From Cryptomeria japonica (lineage: Eukaryota > Streptophyta > Pinopsida > Cupressales > Cupressaceae), in NCBI RefSeq assembly GCF_030272615.1, contig NC_081406.1, forward strand, positions 394,838,439 to 394,900,438: a stretch of DNA of 62,000 nucleotides. The letters are read 5' to 3'. Every line of letters begins with the position of its first letter. Position 1 is the stretch's first letter. Below, piece by piece: positions 37,060 to 48,443 of this stretch. The translations under genes were made by a program, and so were the position numbers. The notes below the pieces were generated by a model. That model had not been told where the DNA came from. It did no database searches and was given only the letters and a program-made list of their open reading frames with translations.

Positions 37060-37389
37060 CCCGTTAATACAATTATACCAATTAAGAGTTAAACAAAACT
37101 CTAACGAAGCAATTCACATAGTAACACCAATTTTCAGACTGCAATTAGCAAGAAAAAACACAAAAACCTATTACTTACCTGAAGAAAATTGCTTTGCATC
37201 AGCTCCTCTGCAACAAACTTGTCGAAATGGTGCCAGTACTGAATTGATGAAGACCTTAACTCAACAACTTGGCATTGAATTGAGGCATTAATATCTCATG
37301 CTTTGGACATCACCTCAGAATTGAATTCACACATCTAATTCAAAAATAGGCTCCAATGGATCACAAGCCTTCTGAGTATTTCCATGTTT

Positions 37390-38660
37390 CGTTATTTTGC
37401 CATTTTGCAGAGTTTAAAACCCCCGCACTTTTCTTTCACAAAGTAATGACGATCATTAGATCTCAGAAATTTGCACTGACTTTACTTTCCCCGATCACTC
37501 TGCATTAGTAATAGGCCCTACCTTCCTTTCACTACTTCGCGAAGGGTAAACACTGCACACTTTGACCACACGAAACAACGCTGACCATCAGATCATTATC
37601 CACTTGCTCGATCTTTACTTCCTACAGTGACCACCAGTCTTCTTAACTAACTGCGCACAACCATGATGACTAACAGTTTTTGCCACTTTGCAAAGGCTAA
37701 ACTGCAAGCATCTTCGGGCTACAAAACAACAACAACCATTGGATCCACCTCGAGATGTACACCATTTAACGTGCTCAGATCTTTAAAGTGGGCCCTCAAC
37801 TTGGAGACCACTTGCTTTGTTTCATCACCAGTGAATTAATGTCATGTGTCAATCAGCTATTCACTCAGATAACTCCATTGGGCTCCATTCTAAGGCCGCC
37901 ACATGTTTCACTTTACCCTTCTTTAACACAACCACTGGATAAAACACAGTGGGCCCTCAACTATCCTTTAGAGCCATGTGCATCTGACAAGTCACCATTT
38001 CTCTCCATGGAGCAACCCATCTGTCCTGCCATGTCACTTTTCTATTTTGCGAACAGTAACCTCCATTTGATTTGGGGGTGCGAATCCACGTGAGCTGTCT
38101 GATCAACTCCTACTTAATCGGTCTTTAAAACTATGACCTGCTTGTCCTTTGGGCCCACTGACCTTTTTGCTATTTCACAGACTTTAAATCTTAGGCAACT
38201 CCTCTGCATGAAGTAACGACAACCATAGCATCTTAGAAACCTACTCATATGTTACCCTTGTCGTGACTACCTTGCCTGGGCCCTCCACCTTTTCGCTACT
38301 TCGCAAAAGGTAAAGCACAGACATCTTTCGGCTGCGAATCAACACTAGCCATTGATCTTTTCTAAACTGATTGTCCTTTAACCAAAGGAACCGCTTACCT
38401 CTAGGACCTACCAATTCTTTCGCTATTTCAGAGAGGGTAAGTCACAAGCATCTTAAGCTAGCGAAGCAACGTGAGTCATTGGATCCAATACAAGATGCAT
38501 TCTTTTTACATGACTAACAATCCTTTGGTCAGGCCCACTTACTCTTTTCGTTGCTTCGCATACAGTAAACCATGAGCATATTCTCCCAGCGAACCAATGC
38601 ACACCTCAGGATGAACATTGACTTGCATGATCGTTAAGAAGCCTGAAAAAGATTAAAACA
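37390..38660 (-). repeat. Diverged ~128-bp tandem array in C
   Basis: Units start with an [AT]CTTCGC-AA-GGTAAA-like core near 37402, 37535, 37683, 38043, 38172, 38297, 38425 and 38553. The last five are spaced 125-129 bp. Later in each unit come CATCTT, GCGAA-CAACG and CATTGGATCC-like words. It lies upstream of the C ORF, in the U3 side of the LTR. Identity is low, so the array is old. Confidence 0.7.
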
Positions 38661-38949
38661 ATACATAGGCAAAGGAGTGAAAATTGAAAATATTTAAAGG
38701 ACTGCCTAGGGAAACCCTGAAGGGGGGGACACTTTCATGACGGAGCGACCCTTCCACTTAAGTGGAAAAAGTAACATAGAAAAAGAACACAAGGGTTTTC
38801 AAACATAAGAAGGGTTAAATGTTTTCAAAAACCTTAAACCCTCTTTGAACCAAGAAACACAGAGGCAACAAGGCCATGCCAAACACATTTTTGCATATTT
38901 TTAGCCGACTATGGGACAAGAATACCCAATTTTCTAAATAGTGATAACA

Positions 38950-38954
38950 GAAGG
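38950..38954. repeat. Target-site duplication of C, right (GAAGG)
   Basis: Matches 32720-32724. Confidence 0.88.
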
Positions 38955-39109
38955 TATGTTTTGGAAGATGCGAGAATGGCAGAAATGTGTAGGCAGTCAT
39001 CTTAGAGTTGTGATCTTGTCAGATCTGATTGGATTTGCCATGCCCCATGATCAGTGGAGAAAACCCTAAGGTATCAAGTTTGCATTGGGTTTTAGTGGGA
39101 AGTCTGAGT

Positions 39110-39117
39110 TATAAATA
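39110..39117 (+). promoter_or_regulatory. TATA box of D 5' LTR
   Basis: TATAAATA followed by AG-rich leader sequence, in the right strand and part of the LTR for the D promoter. Confidence 0.6.
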
Positions 39118-39607
39118 AGCAAGACTAAGAGATAGTTAGTTGCTGGTGAATAGAAGAATATTGTGTTGTTGCGAAGTGTATTACTTCTGCATGTGAGAGA
39201 AAATCAGCCAAGTGCTCAACGAGCATCTGAGAAGTGAGTGACAGTGAGGGAGAACATGGTTGAAGCATTCAACCCATAGGAGAGAAGAACTGGTAGTGTT
39301 TATACTGGTAGAGAAGAAGTGAAGAAGGTTGCCGAGAAAGCAGATAGAAAACCGGCAAAGTGTTGCACCAGTAAAGAACAAAGAGTAAGGTGGAGATCCA
39401 GCAGAGAAGAAGAAGAGGAGAGGTGTACCAGTAGAGTTTATCGACAGATAAACAACAGATTAGAGTAGTAGGAGAAGTGAGTCGGTGTAGCAGAGAAGGT
39501 ATCTCACCGACAGAAAAAGATATATGAAATGGTTTCAAGAGTCACTTGTAACAAGATAACTACTTTTGTCTTTGAAGTTTACTTTAAGAACACTGAGTTG
39601 TAGCTTG

Positions 39608-39800
39608 GTCCAGGGGTTGGTGCTCCTTGGGTAGGTTCCCTAAAGTTAGGGGTTGGTGCTCCTTTGGGTTGTAGCCCATAAAGTCAGGGGTTGGTGCTCA
39701 TTTGGGTTGTAGCCCATAAAGTCAAGGGTTGGTGCTCGTTTGGGTTGTAGCCCATAAAGTCAGGGGTTGGTGCTCCTTGGGTTGGTGCCCTAAACTTTGT
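39608..39800 (+). repeat. 36-38 bp tandem array in D LTR
   Basis: Five units beginning GGGGTTGGTGCTC near 39612, 39648, 39686, 39724 and 39762. The inner three are almost identical and share GGGTTGTAGCCCATAAAGTC. Located in the transcribed R/U5 part of the LTR. Confidence 0.9.
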
Positions 39801-40075
39801 AATAGTGTTTTCATTGTGAGGCTAGATTGGAGCAGTAGACTCTAGTAACATTTCTCACGAAGGTTTTTTCCATCTTGGGTTTTCCTCGTATATGCTGGTG
39901 TTATGTGATGTCCCCTTGTGTATGTTTGCATTCAAGTTAGTCTCCTCACTAACCTGTAAGTCTAATCATAGTGAGAACCATTAACCAGTATGCTCACATT
40001 GGATAGCTAAGGGAAAAGTTTGAGAACCACTAATTCACCCCCTCCCCCTCTTAATGGTGCATTGTGTCTAACAAT

Positions 40076-40087
40076 TGGTATTAGATC
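40076..40087 (+). other. Primer-binding site of D
   Basis: TGGTATTAGATC, three bases after the LTR. Compare the initiator-Met type TGGTATCAGAGC in F. The changes include a C-to-T. Confidence 0.8.
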
Positions 40088-40146
40088 CTAGGTTTCTAGT
40101 CAGACGAGCTTTCTCTAGCTTGGGTAGATTCTGGCTTAAGGACACA

Positions 40147-42172
40147 ATGGTTTGTTTAGTGTCAATCCCTGCTCCAATGTTTAATGGATCTAACTATGCC
40201 ATTTGGAGTTGCAGAATGGAAGTCTACCTATCCTCCCTAGGTTATGATGTCTGGATGGCGGTTGTTAATGGTCTCCCTAGGAATATCACTCCTCCCATCA
40301 GTCCTAAATTAGAAAGAAGATGTAAGTGCAATGATGAAGACATGAAGGCTATTTTTTATGGACTCACCAGTGATATTCCCTCACAAGTGGATAAATGTAA
40401 ATCAGCAAAAAGTTTGTGGGATAGACTAAACAAACTCTATGGAAATGAACCCTACACCACTAAATCAACTTGTGAGAGTGAGAATAACAATGCAATAGAT
40501 ACATGTGCAGATGACAGTGGTAGTTTAGAGTGTTGCAGTAGCATTGGTTATGTAGAGACTCATCTCTTCATGGCCCATGAGATAAACATTGAGAATCACA
40601 CATCAAAAGGGGATAATGCAGATAGATCCCACCCATATGATGTATTTGGTAATGACCTTGAAGAAGGTGAAGAGGAAGGAGACAAAGTAGATAGATCTAG
40701 TCAGCAAGATGTATTTGGAAGTGATGATGAAGAAGAAGAAGATGTAGAAGTTGATCTAGAAGGTGAATTGCCAAGTGCCCTTGATGAGCTGCAAAATGTT
40801 AGAAATGAATTTAAAAACTACAAGAGATCAGTTCTGAGGATTGCAGCCAGTTGAGAACCTGCATTGAAGTATCAAACCAAAAGGTGGGTTTATTGACCAC
40901 TCAACTAGAAGAGATAAAAAGATTGACTGATGGTTTGAAATCAGTCTTGGACTCCAAGGAAAGTGAAATGGAGAATCTGAGAAATGAATACAAGCTATTT
41001 AAGAATGCTGCAGTTGTTGAGAAAAATTGGTTGATCAGATGCCTTAAAGAATCTGAGAAATGTATCTCAGAGTTAAAGACTCAACAAAAAGACACCAAGG
41101 AATGCAGGTGCAAAGATCAAAAGGCTGAGCTAGAGATAAAGGATAAAGAGCATCAACAGATAATAGTTGAAATGGAGTTCCTCGGAAAAGAACTTGAGAA
41201 ATGTCAAGATGAGCTCAAGATGAGGATGAAGAATGGTGTTGCATGGAGAAACAATGTAGATCTAAAAGGAAAAGGAAAGATGAGGGAAGACACTATTACT
41301 GGTAGGATGAATAGGAGAAGAGCTCCTATTGGTAGAAGACAAAGAAATGTTGCTGCCACCAAGTCAAGACAAGCTTGGCAGAAGAAGAGATCAGATGGAG
41401 GATCTACAGAGAATGGAAAACCCTAGATCCATTCCCAGAGAAGAAAAAATGCAAATGCCAAACTGGTAAGAACACCTTATGTTTGGTAGAATAAATTTGT
41501 AACTAATAAGCCTCCTCTATCCAGTTTCTATTTTGGATGCAAAGGTTATGGCCATAGGGCAGAAAAATGTAAAATGAGGACTAGGAATAGATAGAGTGTT
41601 CTTCCTAGGCATAATAAATCAGATGGCTATAGATTTTATGCATATGAGCATAATGGATGTAGGGGAAGAAGCATGCATACCCCCTCTTCTAGTATTGCTA
41701 ATGTTGTATGTTTTAACTGCAATAGACCTGGCCATAGAAGTTATGATTGCAGGAGGAAGAACTTGGAGTCCTACAATAATTAGTTGAATAGTCATGCTCA
41801 GCATAGAAGCAGTTTCAGAGGATACCAGCAGCAAAAACCTGCATTGAACAAGATGAGTGGTGTTCCTACTCAAGCAAGGTATCCAAGGAGACCAACACAT
41901 GGCTACAATGACATAACAAGAAGAAGAAGAGCTAACTGGTATGTTAGAAGGTTACCCAATCATGAGGTTGGGATGGATGTTGTGTGCTACTATAGCACTA
42001 CTTCTGGCTATAATGGAGAATCAGGAAATGGAAAGACCTATCAGTAGAAGAAGCAAAGACCTACTCCTAAACCTGAAAATGGGAAGAAGGATGAGACCAA
42101 GCAAGTATGGAGAAAGAAGACAATGGACCAACATTGTTCACCCATTGCACAGGTGATATCTTCTAAGGTCTA
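40147..42172 (+). pseudogene. Element D gag
   Basis: The start is the ATG at 40147. Frame 1 runs to 40857 (NYAIWSCRMEVYLSSLGYDV and SAKSLWDRLNKLYGNEP, the UBN2-like core, then a Glu/Asp-rich segment). A frameshift near 40851 leads to a second frame with a coiled coil (LTTQLEEIKRLTDGLKSVLD) and a basic tail. Two zinc knuckles follow in that frame. The one at 41529-41570 has Tyr for the first Cys. The one at 41709-41750 (CFNCNRPGHRSYDC) is intact. In-frame TAG stops at 41424 and 42045, and others between, break it. Gag forms the RNA-packaging particle. Confidence 0.82.
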
Positions 42173-42540
42173 AAGGAGATGTTGGATCTTAGGGGGAGTA
42201 GTACATTGAACTTATCGTTCACCCACTTTGTGAAGATGGAAACATGGAAGAATATACTATTGCCGGTATGAAGAAAGAAAATGAAAAGATAAGTGTGTGT
42301 AGATGCTTCCTTGTCCACATACCTACAGATTGAAGATTGAATCACTATTGTTGTGTCTATGCATGACAAGATACCAATTGGAATCAGATATCGAGTGACA
42401 CAAAATATCAGGAGTCACAGAAAGGTTCTTCAGTAGTTGTAATGGACCAATACAAGAAACTGGTATGTGCATATTGCTACCGGTATAATGCTAACAGGTA
42501 CTTGCAGGCTATGTAAGACAATGAGGTTGGAGATCTTTGT
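42173..42540 (+). other. Element D post-gag noncoding segment
   Basis: No ORF. Includes a polypurine word AGGGGGAG near 42191 and CCGGTA words. E is inserted at its right end. Confidence 0.6.
42536..42540. repeat. Target-site duplication of E, left (TTTGT)
   Basis: The right copy at 53867-53871 is ATTGT, one mismatch. Confidence 0.75.
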
Positions 42541-43600
42541 TGTATACACCTAAAAATGGTCTGAAGATAATTAATTAAATACGCAGTTATTTGATTAATT
42601 CCCCTTCCCAATTAATTGAATTCACAAGCAATTTAATTAATTTCTCTATTCATCTACTAGTAAATAAATATAAATGATTTATTTATATAGTTCATCTCAT
42701 ATCCCCCTTTGGTTAATTAATTCTTAATTAATTAATGTCTCTCCATATTAATCAATTATTCTAATCCCTAATTAAGATTAATAGACTCAAGTTTGTTGAG
42801 ATTAATTACCATTTTCCAATTATTTGAATTTCTAAATTCAAATGAGCACATGGCTCCTAACTTTAACCACCTTACCTAACCATCCCCTAGCTTAACCCAT
42901 TCAATCTAATCTTGGGTCTAACTAACCCTATCCTATCTTGCACATTCTAACCTCCTTATCCTAACCTCCCATGGCATGGATATTCTCTCCTTGAGACACA
43001 TGGCACTTTTGTCACATGTCTCCTCCCTTTGACACTTGCCCTCTCATGAGCAAGGCTCCTTGACACTTGTCACCATAGAGATGACAAGTGTCCCTTCCTT
43101 CAACCTCTTCTCCAAATTCCTCAATCTTGGCCCTTGATATCTTCAGATCAAATCTAGACCATCGATTCCCTCCACCTTAGCTTTGGCCTTGGAATTCCTA
43201 TAAATATCCCTCATTTTGGAGCAATAAGGAGCCCATCTCATATCAATTTAGGCATCATTACTATAGGCAATTTCCATTTCAATTATCTAGTAATTAGATT
43301 TTGGATTAATCATAGCATGTTAATCTAGTTTCTTAAATCATGCATTTCATATCATCTCCATAGTCAATCATGATCAAATAGCTACTCAACTCTTGAGTTG
43401 TCACTTTGGAGGTCATTGCTCCGCTGAGAGCCCATCAATCCAACACCTTCAAGGTCCTCAACAATAGAGTAAATGGGACATTTCAAGGAAGACTTGTGGT
43501 TTGCAATTTTAATCTAGTTTTCAATTAAGCTTTTCAATTATAATATATTGTCTCATTATATGTGTATGCCTCTTATACTAACAACATTTTTAGCATCACA
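42541..43600 (+). mobile_element. Element E, 5' LTR
   Basis: 1,060 bp, TGTATACACC...TAGCATCACA. AT-rich first third. TATAAATA at 43199-43206. Confidence 0.93.
43199..43206 (+). promoter_or_regulatory. TATA box of E 5' LTR
   Basis: TATAAATA, conserved at 53464-53471 in the 3' LTR. Confidence 0.65.
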
Positions 43601-43605
43601 TTAAT

Positions 43606-43622
43606 TGGCGCCCACTGTGGGG
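43606..43622 (+). other. Primer-binding site of E
   Basis: TGGCGCCCACTGTGGGG, five bases after the LTR, the form common in Tat/Ogre and related plant gypsy elements. Confidence 0.85.
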
Positions 43623-43794
43623 CCTAGCCCCTTTGATCTTTAACAAGTTTTCTTGCAGGAAATTTCATTGACAGGTTGATTAGATTTTTCAAATTGTAGA
43701 TTAGCTCTCTTGGCCTCTTGAATCATGTTCTTGGTCTCTATTGTGGTGTTTCGACACCTCAAATGGCTTTTATGGGAGATTCCTCAACTCTGTT

Positions 43795-43992
43795 TTTATG
43801 TTTTTCTATACTTTAGCATTTTCAGTCTGTACTTTAGCATTTTTGGTATGTATGGTGACGTTTTTAGCACATTTGTCAGTGTTTTCAGTTTGTTTAACAG
43901 TGTTTCTGGTGTGCAGAACAACATTTTTGGTGTGTAGAATAGCGTTTCTGGTGTGCAGAGCAGCGTTCTTGGTCAATTTGATGGCATTTTCA
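43795..43992 (+). repeat. 21-bp repeat block 1 in E
   Basis: About nine diverged units with cores such as GGTGTGCAGA-CA-CGTTTCT. The period of 21 keeps one reading frame open by chance. Confidence 0.75.
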
Positions 43993-45085
43993 ATTTTTTA
44001 TTAATTTTGTAAATATTGTATGTTGCATTCCTCATTTCTACTTCTGTACTATCATTTTCCTAAACCTAATTCACAGATTGTTGGTTTTGTAGGTACTTAT
44101 TTCATTGTGAAAGATCGAAGTCACAAACTATTTCACCGCCAAAGAATGGAATATAAACTACTAACTTTGTTTGCAGCCGTAGGATTTTGCAATTATATTT
44201 GTTAAATTAGGCACATAGACTAATTACAATGGAAATGAACAAACATGTCTTATGTGTTTTGATGATAGGCGAGCATGCTCTCACCTTTCTTAGGTGATAA
44301 GAAAACCAAACTCATCCTTTGCTTTCAATAGTGCATTGCTTTAGCAGGCCTACCCTCCCGAGGAGTTATTAACTCTTAGCCCTTAAGCTCGATGAGAGGG
44401 GAACGACCTAAGTGGGAATGCCTAATGCCAAGTACTCTAACCCACTATAAAATAAATGTGTTTTTTGATGAAAATCAAAGCAATGACAGTGCTCGGGAAT
44501 AGCTCTCCTCCATACCTTCGGGTATATCAAACCTTCGTTTTCAAGGCTGGGAGACCTCTTAATTGAGTTTATACCCTGACGCGCCGAACAGATCCCTTAC
44601 TAGTTCTAAGTAAATTAGAAGCTACCCGGTTTACCTCTGAACATTATTAAATTCTTAGTGCATGGAGGGGGAAGAATCTCTCCTTAAGATACTCACCATA
44701 TGTCCCTCTTGAGCATATGTGCAAACTCCTCTTTTGAGACCTTATTTCTAGGCTCATAACGGGACTCCACTAGCTCTCGCAAAGGCAAAAACATGGGTGC
44801 CCTTTAGGGGGTGAGAAGGTTGTGTGAGCTGATAGGGTACCAAGTTGTGGGCTAAGAACTAATAATGAAGCCAATCTCCTTAGGATAGATTGATTGATGT
44901 GTTTTCAAATTGTTCAAAACCCATGAAAACTTGGGCTTTCTTTAAAGCTTCTTGAACATACACTTTATGTGTCCTTTGGGACAAAAATACAATCTGAATT
45001 TTGTTTTTGTAAGTCAAGTCGAGATATCATCCATTCAAATACAACAAACATTGAAAAATCAAACTTCAAATGGTCAAGTTCACAA
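43993..45085 (+). other. E leader spacer, no gene
   Basis: About 1.1 kb between repeat blocks 1 and 2, less AT-rich than its neighbours at 44330-44850. No convincing ORF and no tandem structure. Confidence 0.5.
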
Positions 45086-45089
45086 GTTT

Positions 45090-45450
45090 CACAACAGATT
45101 AGCTCTTTCAGTCAAAACAGTCGCACCTACGATCCAAACAATTGCATTCACGGTCCAAACATCAACTTTATCAGTCTAAACAGTTGCATTCGCAGTCCAA
45201 ACCTTAGCTCTTTTGGTCCAAACATTAGCTTTATCAGTCCAAACAGTTGCATTCACAGTCCAAACCTTAGCTATTTTGGTCCAAACATTAGCTTTATCAG
45301 TCCAAATAGTTGCATTTATAGTCCAAACATTAGCTCTTTTGGGTCCAAACATTAGCACCGTCAATTCAAATAGTTGCATCTACAGTTGAAATAGTCGCAC
45401 CTCTAGTCCAAACAGTCGCATTTCCAGTCCAAACGTCAGCTCTCTTGGTG
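45090..45450 (+). repeat. 21-bp repeat block 2 with 63-bp higher order
   Basis: Units of the [AG]GTCCAAAC type. From about 45172 three successive unit types (GTTGCATTC, CTTAGCTCTTTTG, ATTAGCTTTATC) recur in the same order at least three times, giving a 63-bp higher-order repeat. Confidence 0.8.
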
Positions 45451-45504
45451 TGAATGTAAAATTTCTCATATTTCAACATTAACTCTCCAAGGTTGAGCAC
45501 ATTA

Positions 45505-45668
45505 GAGTTTTTGGTCAGTTTAGCAGCATTTTTGGTAAGTTTTCCAGCATTTCTGGTAAGTATGCCAGCTTTTCTGGTCAGTTTAGCAGTGTTTTTGGTC
45601 AGTACAGTAGAGTTCCTGGTCTAAACAGTAGCTCTCTTGGTCTAAAGGTCAGCTCCCTTGGTCAAATC
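45505..45668 (+). repeat. 21-bp repeat block 3
   Basis: Units of the GGTCAGTTTAGCAG type change within the block into GGTCTAAA-GTCAGCTC units, linking the two families. Confidence 0.75.
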
Positions 45669-45864
45669 AACAACTCTTGTAAGTTGCATGTCAAATTGCT
45701 CATGTTGCAGCATCCGATCTCCTAGTTGGTACTTGCTAGGTCTACATATCCATTTTCTAAGTCTGAAAATCACAAAGTTGGGTGAAAATTGAAATCTCTT
45801 AAGTTCAAACACTTAATTTACTAAGTCTACATATTATCATTTGAACTTTTTAGTCATTGTATTG

Positions 45865-46280
45865 CAGAACAACGTTTCTGGTCTATCCGACAGCGTTTCT
45901 GGTCTATCTGTCAGCGTTTTTTGTCTGTCTAGCAGCGTTTCAAATGGTTGCACATACGGTTCAAACAGTTGCAACTACTGTCCAAATAGTCGAACCTACA
46001 AATTATCTCTTTTGGTGCAAACAATCGCACATACAGTCCAAACGGTCGCACATACGGTTCAAACAGTCGCACATACGGTCCAAATAGTTGCACCTACAGA
46101 TTAGCTCTTTCGGTCCAAACGGTCGCACATATGGTTCAAACGGTCTCACATATAGTTCAAACAGTCGCACCAGTGGTCCAAACGATTGCACCAGCGGTTC
46201 AAACAGTCACACCTATGGTCCAAATAGTCGCACCTATGGTCCAAACAGTCACTCTTCTAGTTTAAATGTCATCTCTCTTG
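45865..46280 (+). repeat. 21-bp repeat block 4
   Basis: Starts with GGTCTATC-GTCAGCGTTT units, then ~15 units of the GGTCCAAACAGTCGCAC type, the most CpG-rich version. Confidence 0.8.
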
Positions 46281-46429
46281 GTATGAATGTTAGATTTTTC
46301 ATATTTCAACATGAACTCTCCAAGGTTGAGCTTGCTAGGTATAAACATCAATTTTTTCATTCTACAAATTAATTCTTGGGGTCAAAATAATCATTGTATA
46401 AGTTCTAACATCACTAGTTTAAGCTTCAG

Positions 46430-46545
46430 AGTTCTTGGTCTAAATGTCGGCACTCTTGGTCTAAATGTCAGCTCTCTTGGTCTAAACCTCAGCTCTTACG
46501 GTCTAAATGCCAGCTCTCTTGGTCTAAACATCATCTCTTTTGGGT
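46430..46545 (+). repeat. 21-bp repeat block 5
   Basis: About five units with the core GGTCTAAATGTCAGCTCTCT. Confidence 0.8.
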
Positions 46546-46734
46546 TTAATGTCAAATTACTTATGTTTCAACACTAAATCTCCTAGTATGCACTTTCTAG
46601 GCCTAAATTTCAGTTATTTGAGTCTGAAAATAAAAAAAGATAGGTCAAAAAAACAATCTCCTAAGTTCAAACACCTAATTTGCTGAGTCTAAACATCATT
46701 GTTTTGAACTTTAGAGTCATTGCACTACATAATA

Positions 46735-47025
46735 GCAATTTTGGTATGTTCCTCAGTGTTCTTGGTCGGTTTGTCAGCGTTTCTATTCTATTTGTCAGCG
46801 TTTCTGGTCCATATAGCAGCGTTTCTGGTCAGTATAGCAGCGTTTCTAGTCTGGTTGTCAGCGTTTTTGGTCTATCTGTCAGCGTTTCTGATCAGTATAG
46901 CAGCATTTCTGGTTAGTTTATCAGTGCTTCTAGTCCATATAGTAGCATTTTTGGTCAGTTTAGCATCGTTTCTGGTCCATATAGCAGCATTTCTAGTTAT
47001 TTTGTTAGCGTTTCTGGTAAACTAC
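46735..47025 (+). repeat. 21-bp repeat block 6
   Basis: About 13 units with the core GGTCAGTATAGCAGCGTTTC, the most regular array. It can be read as a hydrophobic heptapeptide repeat (SIAAFLV), which I regard as incidental. Confidence 0.8.
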
Positions 47026-47460
47026 ATCAAAATCAGAAAACAAAAATAACCCATTTCTCAGATAGTCAAACATAGAGACTAGGTCATCTTCTTGGGTCAT
47101 TCAATCAGGTTATCTTCTGTCAAAATAGACTCAAGAGCAAGACACAAAAAGGTCTCAATTTTTCACCCCAAACAAGTTAAAGATCAAACACCTTAAAGTG
47201 CAACATCACATTTTCTTAGATAAACTGATCACTCAAACATAGTTTCTCATCAGGATCTATCATCCTTTAACCATGAAACTACAATGATTGATCAAAATAA
47301 CCTCATTCTCTATCATAGGATATATCATTCCTATTGGACTTGGTTCTTATCAAATAATCACCATTGCACTCAAAAATTGAAGATCGAAAAACTTGCAAAC
47401 TTTTAAAATACTTAAACCATCTTGTTGTGTCATATCGCGCTATCACATTTACATTGACAG

Positions 47461-47979
47461 TTGATCCCTTATCAAAAACAACTTTTAGACAATCAAACCT
47501 TTGAAATAGAAACAAAAACATTTGCAATAACTGAAAATCATATCAACATGACATACCAAAGCGAAACACAAGAAGAAAACATAACAAACCAACATTTCAG
47601 AACAATCAAACAAGTCCAAAATCAAAATCCAACCATGTTAAAATCTCACAAGGATTCAAATACATCTCAAAAGAAAGGTGGTTCTTTTATGCAACTCTTA
47701 AAGATATCCCTAAAGGATTTGGCTGAGAAAGATCAAAATTGTGCACCTATGTCTAGCAATAGCTCATCCCTCCATAAGCAAATTAACTCACCAAAGGCAT
47801 CTATTCCTACACCTCCTGAAAGCTTGCAAGAACCCTCCATAGCATCCTTACCAAACAATATACCCATCAAGCCTATTCAGAGGATCCTAGTCAAATCTCA
47901 TCTCCTTCACATCCAAGCATTGATTCCTTGCAAATTGAAGTTCTCATTCATAGAACACTTGTTAAACGTGTCCGGATAG
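47461..47979 (+). pseudogene. Element E pre-protease region
   Basis: A 172-codon open frame rich in Asn, Gln, Ser and Pro, with no gag or CCHC motif. It precedes the protease with a frame change, and reads like the linker between gag and protease. The gag domain is absent or too decayed to see. Confidence 0.45.
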
Positions 47980-48443
47980 ATGGAGTAGTTGGCTTAAACA
48001 TTTGCTCTTTGAGTCTTGTCTGTGCTTTGGATTATTCAGAAGATGTAGTTGATCCCCTGAAAAAGATAAAAATTAAAGCATATGGTGAAGAAGAACATTA
48101 CTCTAAAGGAATTTTGATGTTACCCATCAACGTGGGACCTTTGAAAAAAGAGACAACATGCCAAGTTCTAGACTTGGACCTACCATACAACATACTCTTG
48201 GGGAGAACATGGATACAAAACATGCAAGATATTCCATCAACATGCCATCAGTGCTTAAAATTTCCATACAATGGGAAGGAAATCATAATATCAGCAGACT
48301 CAAATCCATTGCAGTGTTGTAATAGTTTGAAATCAACTCAAGAGGTCATGGTTTCACATAAAAAAGAGGCAACATATTCTAGCACACAATCCAAAGAACA
48401 ATCATTTGCATCAATTTTATCAAACATGGAAAAACAAATATAG
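47895..48443 (+). pseudogene. Element E protease
   Basis: Aspartic-protease fold of the Tat/Ogre type: IEVLIHRTLVKRVRIDG, then LPINVGPLKKETTCQVLDLD, NILLGRTWIQNMQ and STCHQCLKFPYNG. Asp at 47979 is followed by GVVGLN where such proteases usually have a Gly/Ser-rich D-G-[GS]-[SA]-G turn, so activity is doubtful. The frame is open to 48443. Confidence 0.75.

Larger units (their letters stand above)
32725..38949 (-). mobile_element. Element C: 6.2 kb solo LTR carrying an ORF
   Basis: Begins TGTTGTTCTC, ends AGTGATAACA, flanked by GAAGG. I see no internal second LTR, PBS or pol, so a solo LTR left by LTR-LTR recombination is the simplest reading. The start resembles A (TGTTGTTCACC). The block near 33050-33078 matches A near 1777-1803 (core GTGCCTTAT[CT]C[AG]GGC). 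It carries a minus-strand ORF like that in B's LTR and a tandem array upstream of that ORF. 32725-33770 is noncoding U5-side sequence. Confidence 0.82.
38955..40073 (+). mobile_element. Element D, 5' LTR, part 2
   Basis: Runs from the C insertion to TCTAACA, followed by the PBS. Contains the TATA box, a 38-bp array and the C-rich CACCCCCTCCCC end typical of these copia LTRs. Confidence 0.85.

Noticed and set aside
32725-38949. C as a DNA transposon or a host gene insertion
   Set aside because: TG/CA termini, a 5-bp duplication and LTR-like similarity to A and B favour a solo LTR. No terminal inverted repeats beyond TGTT/AACA and no transposase.
45176-45379. Minus-strand ORF with a repeated K-A-N-V-W-T peptide
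   Set aside because: Same 21-bp array read backwards.
43795-47025. CRISPR-like array, because of regular short repeats
   Set aside because: Units are contiguous with no unique spacers, the genome is eukaryotic, and no cas genes are present.
46720-47049. 109-codon ORF encoding a hydrophobic heptad repeat that looks like a membrane protein
   Set aside because: It is a by-product of a 21-bp array whose other frames and strand are equally open. No start context or conservation.
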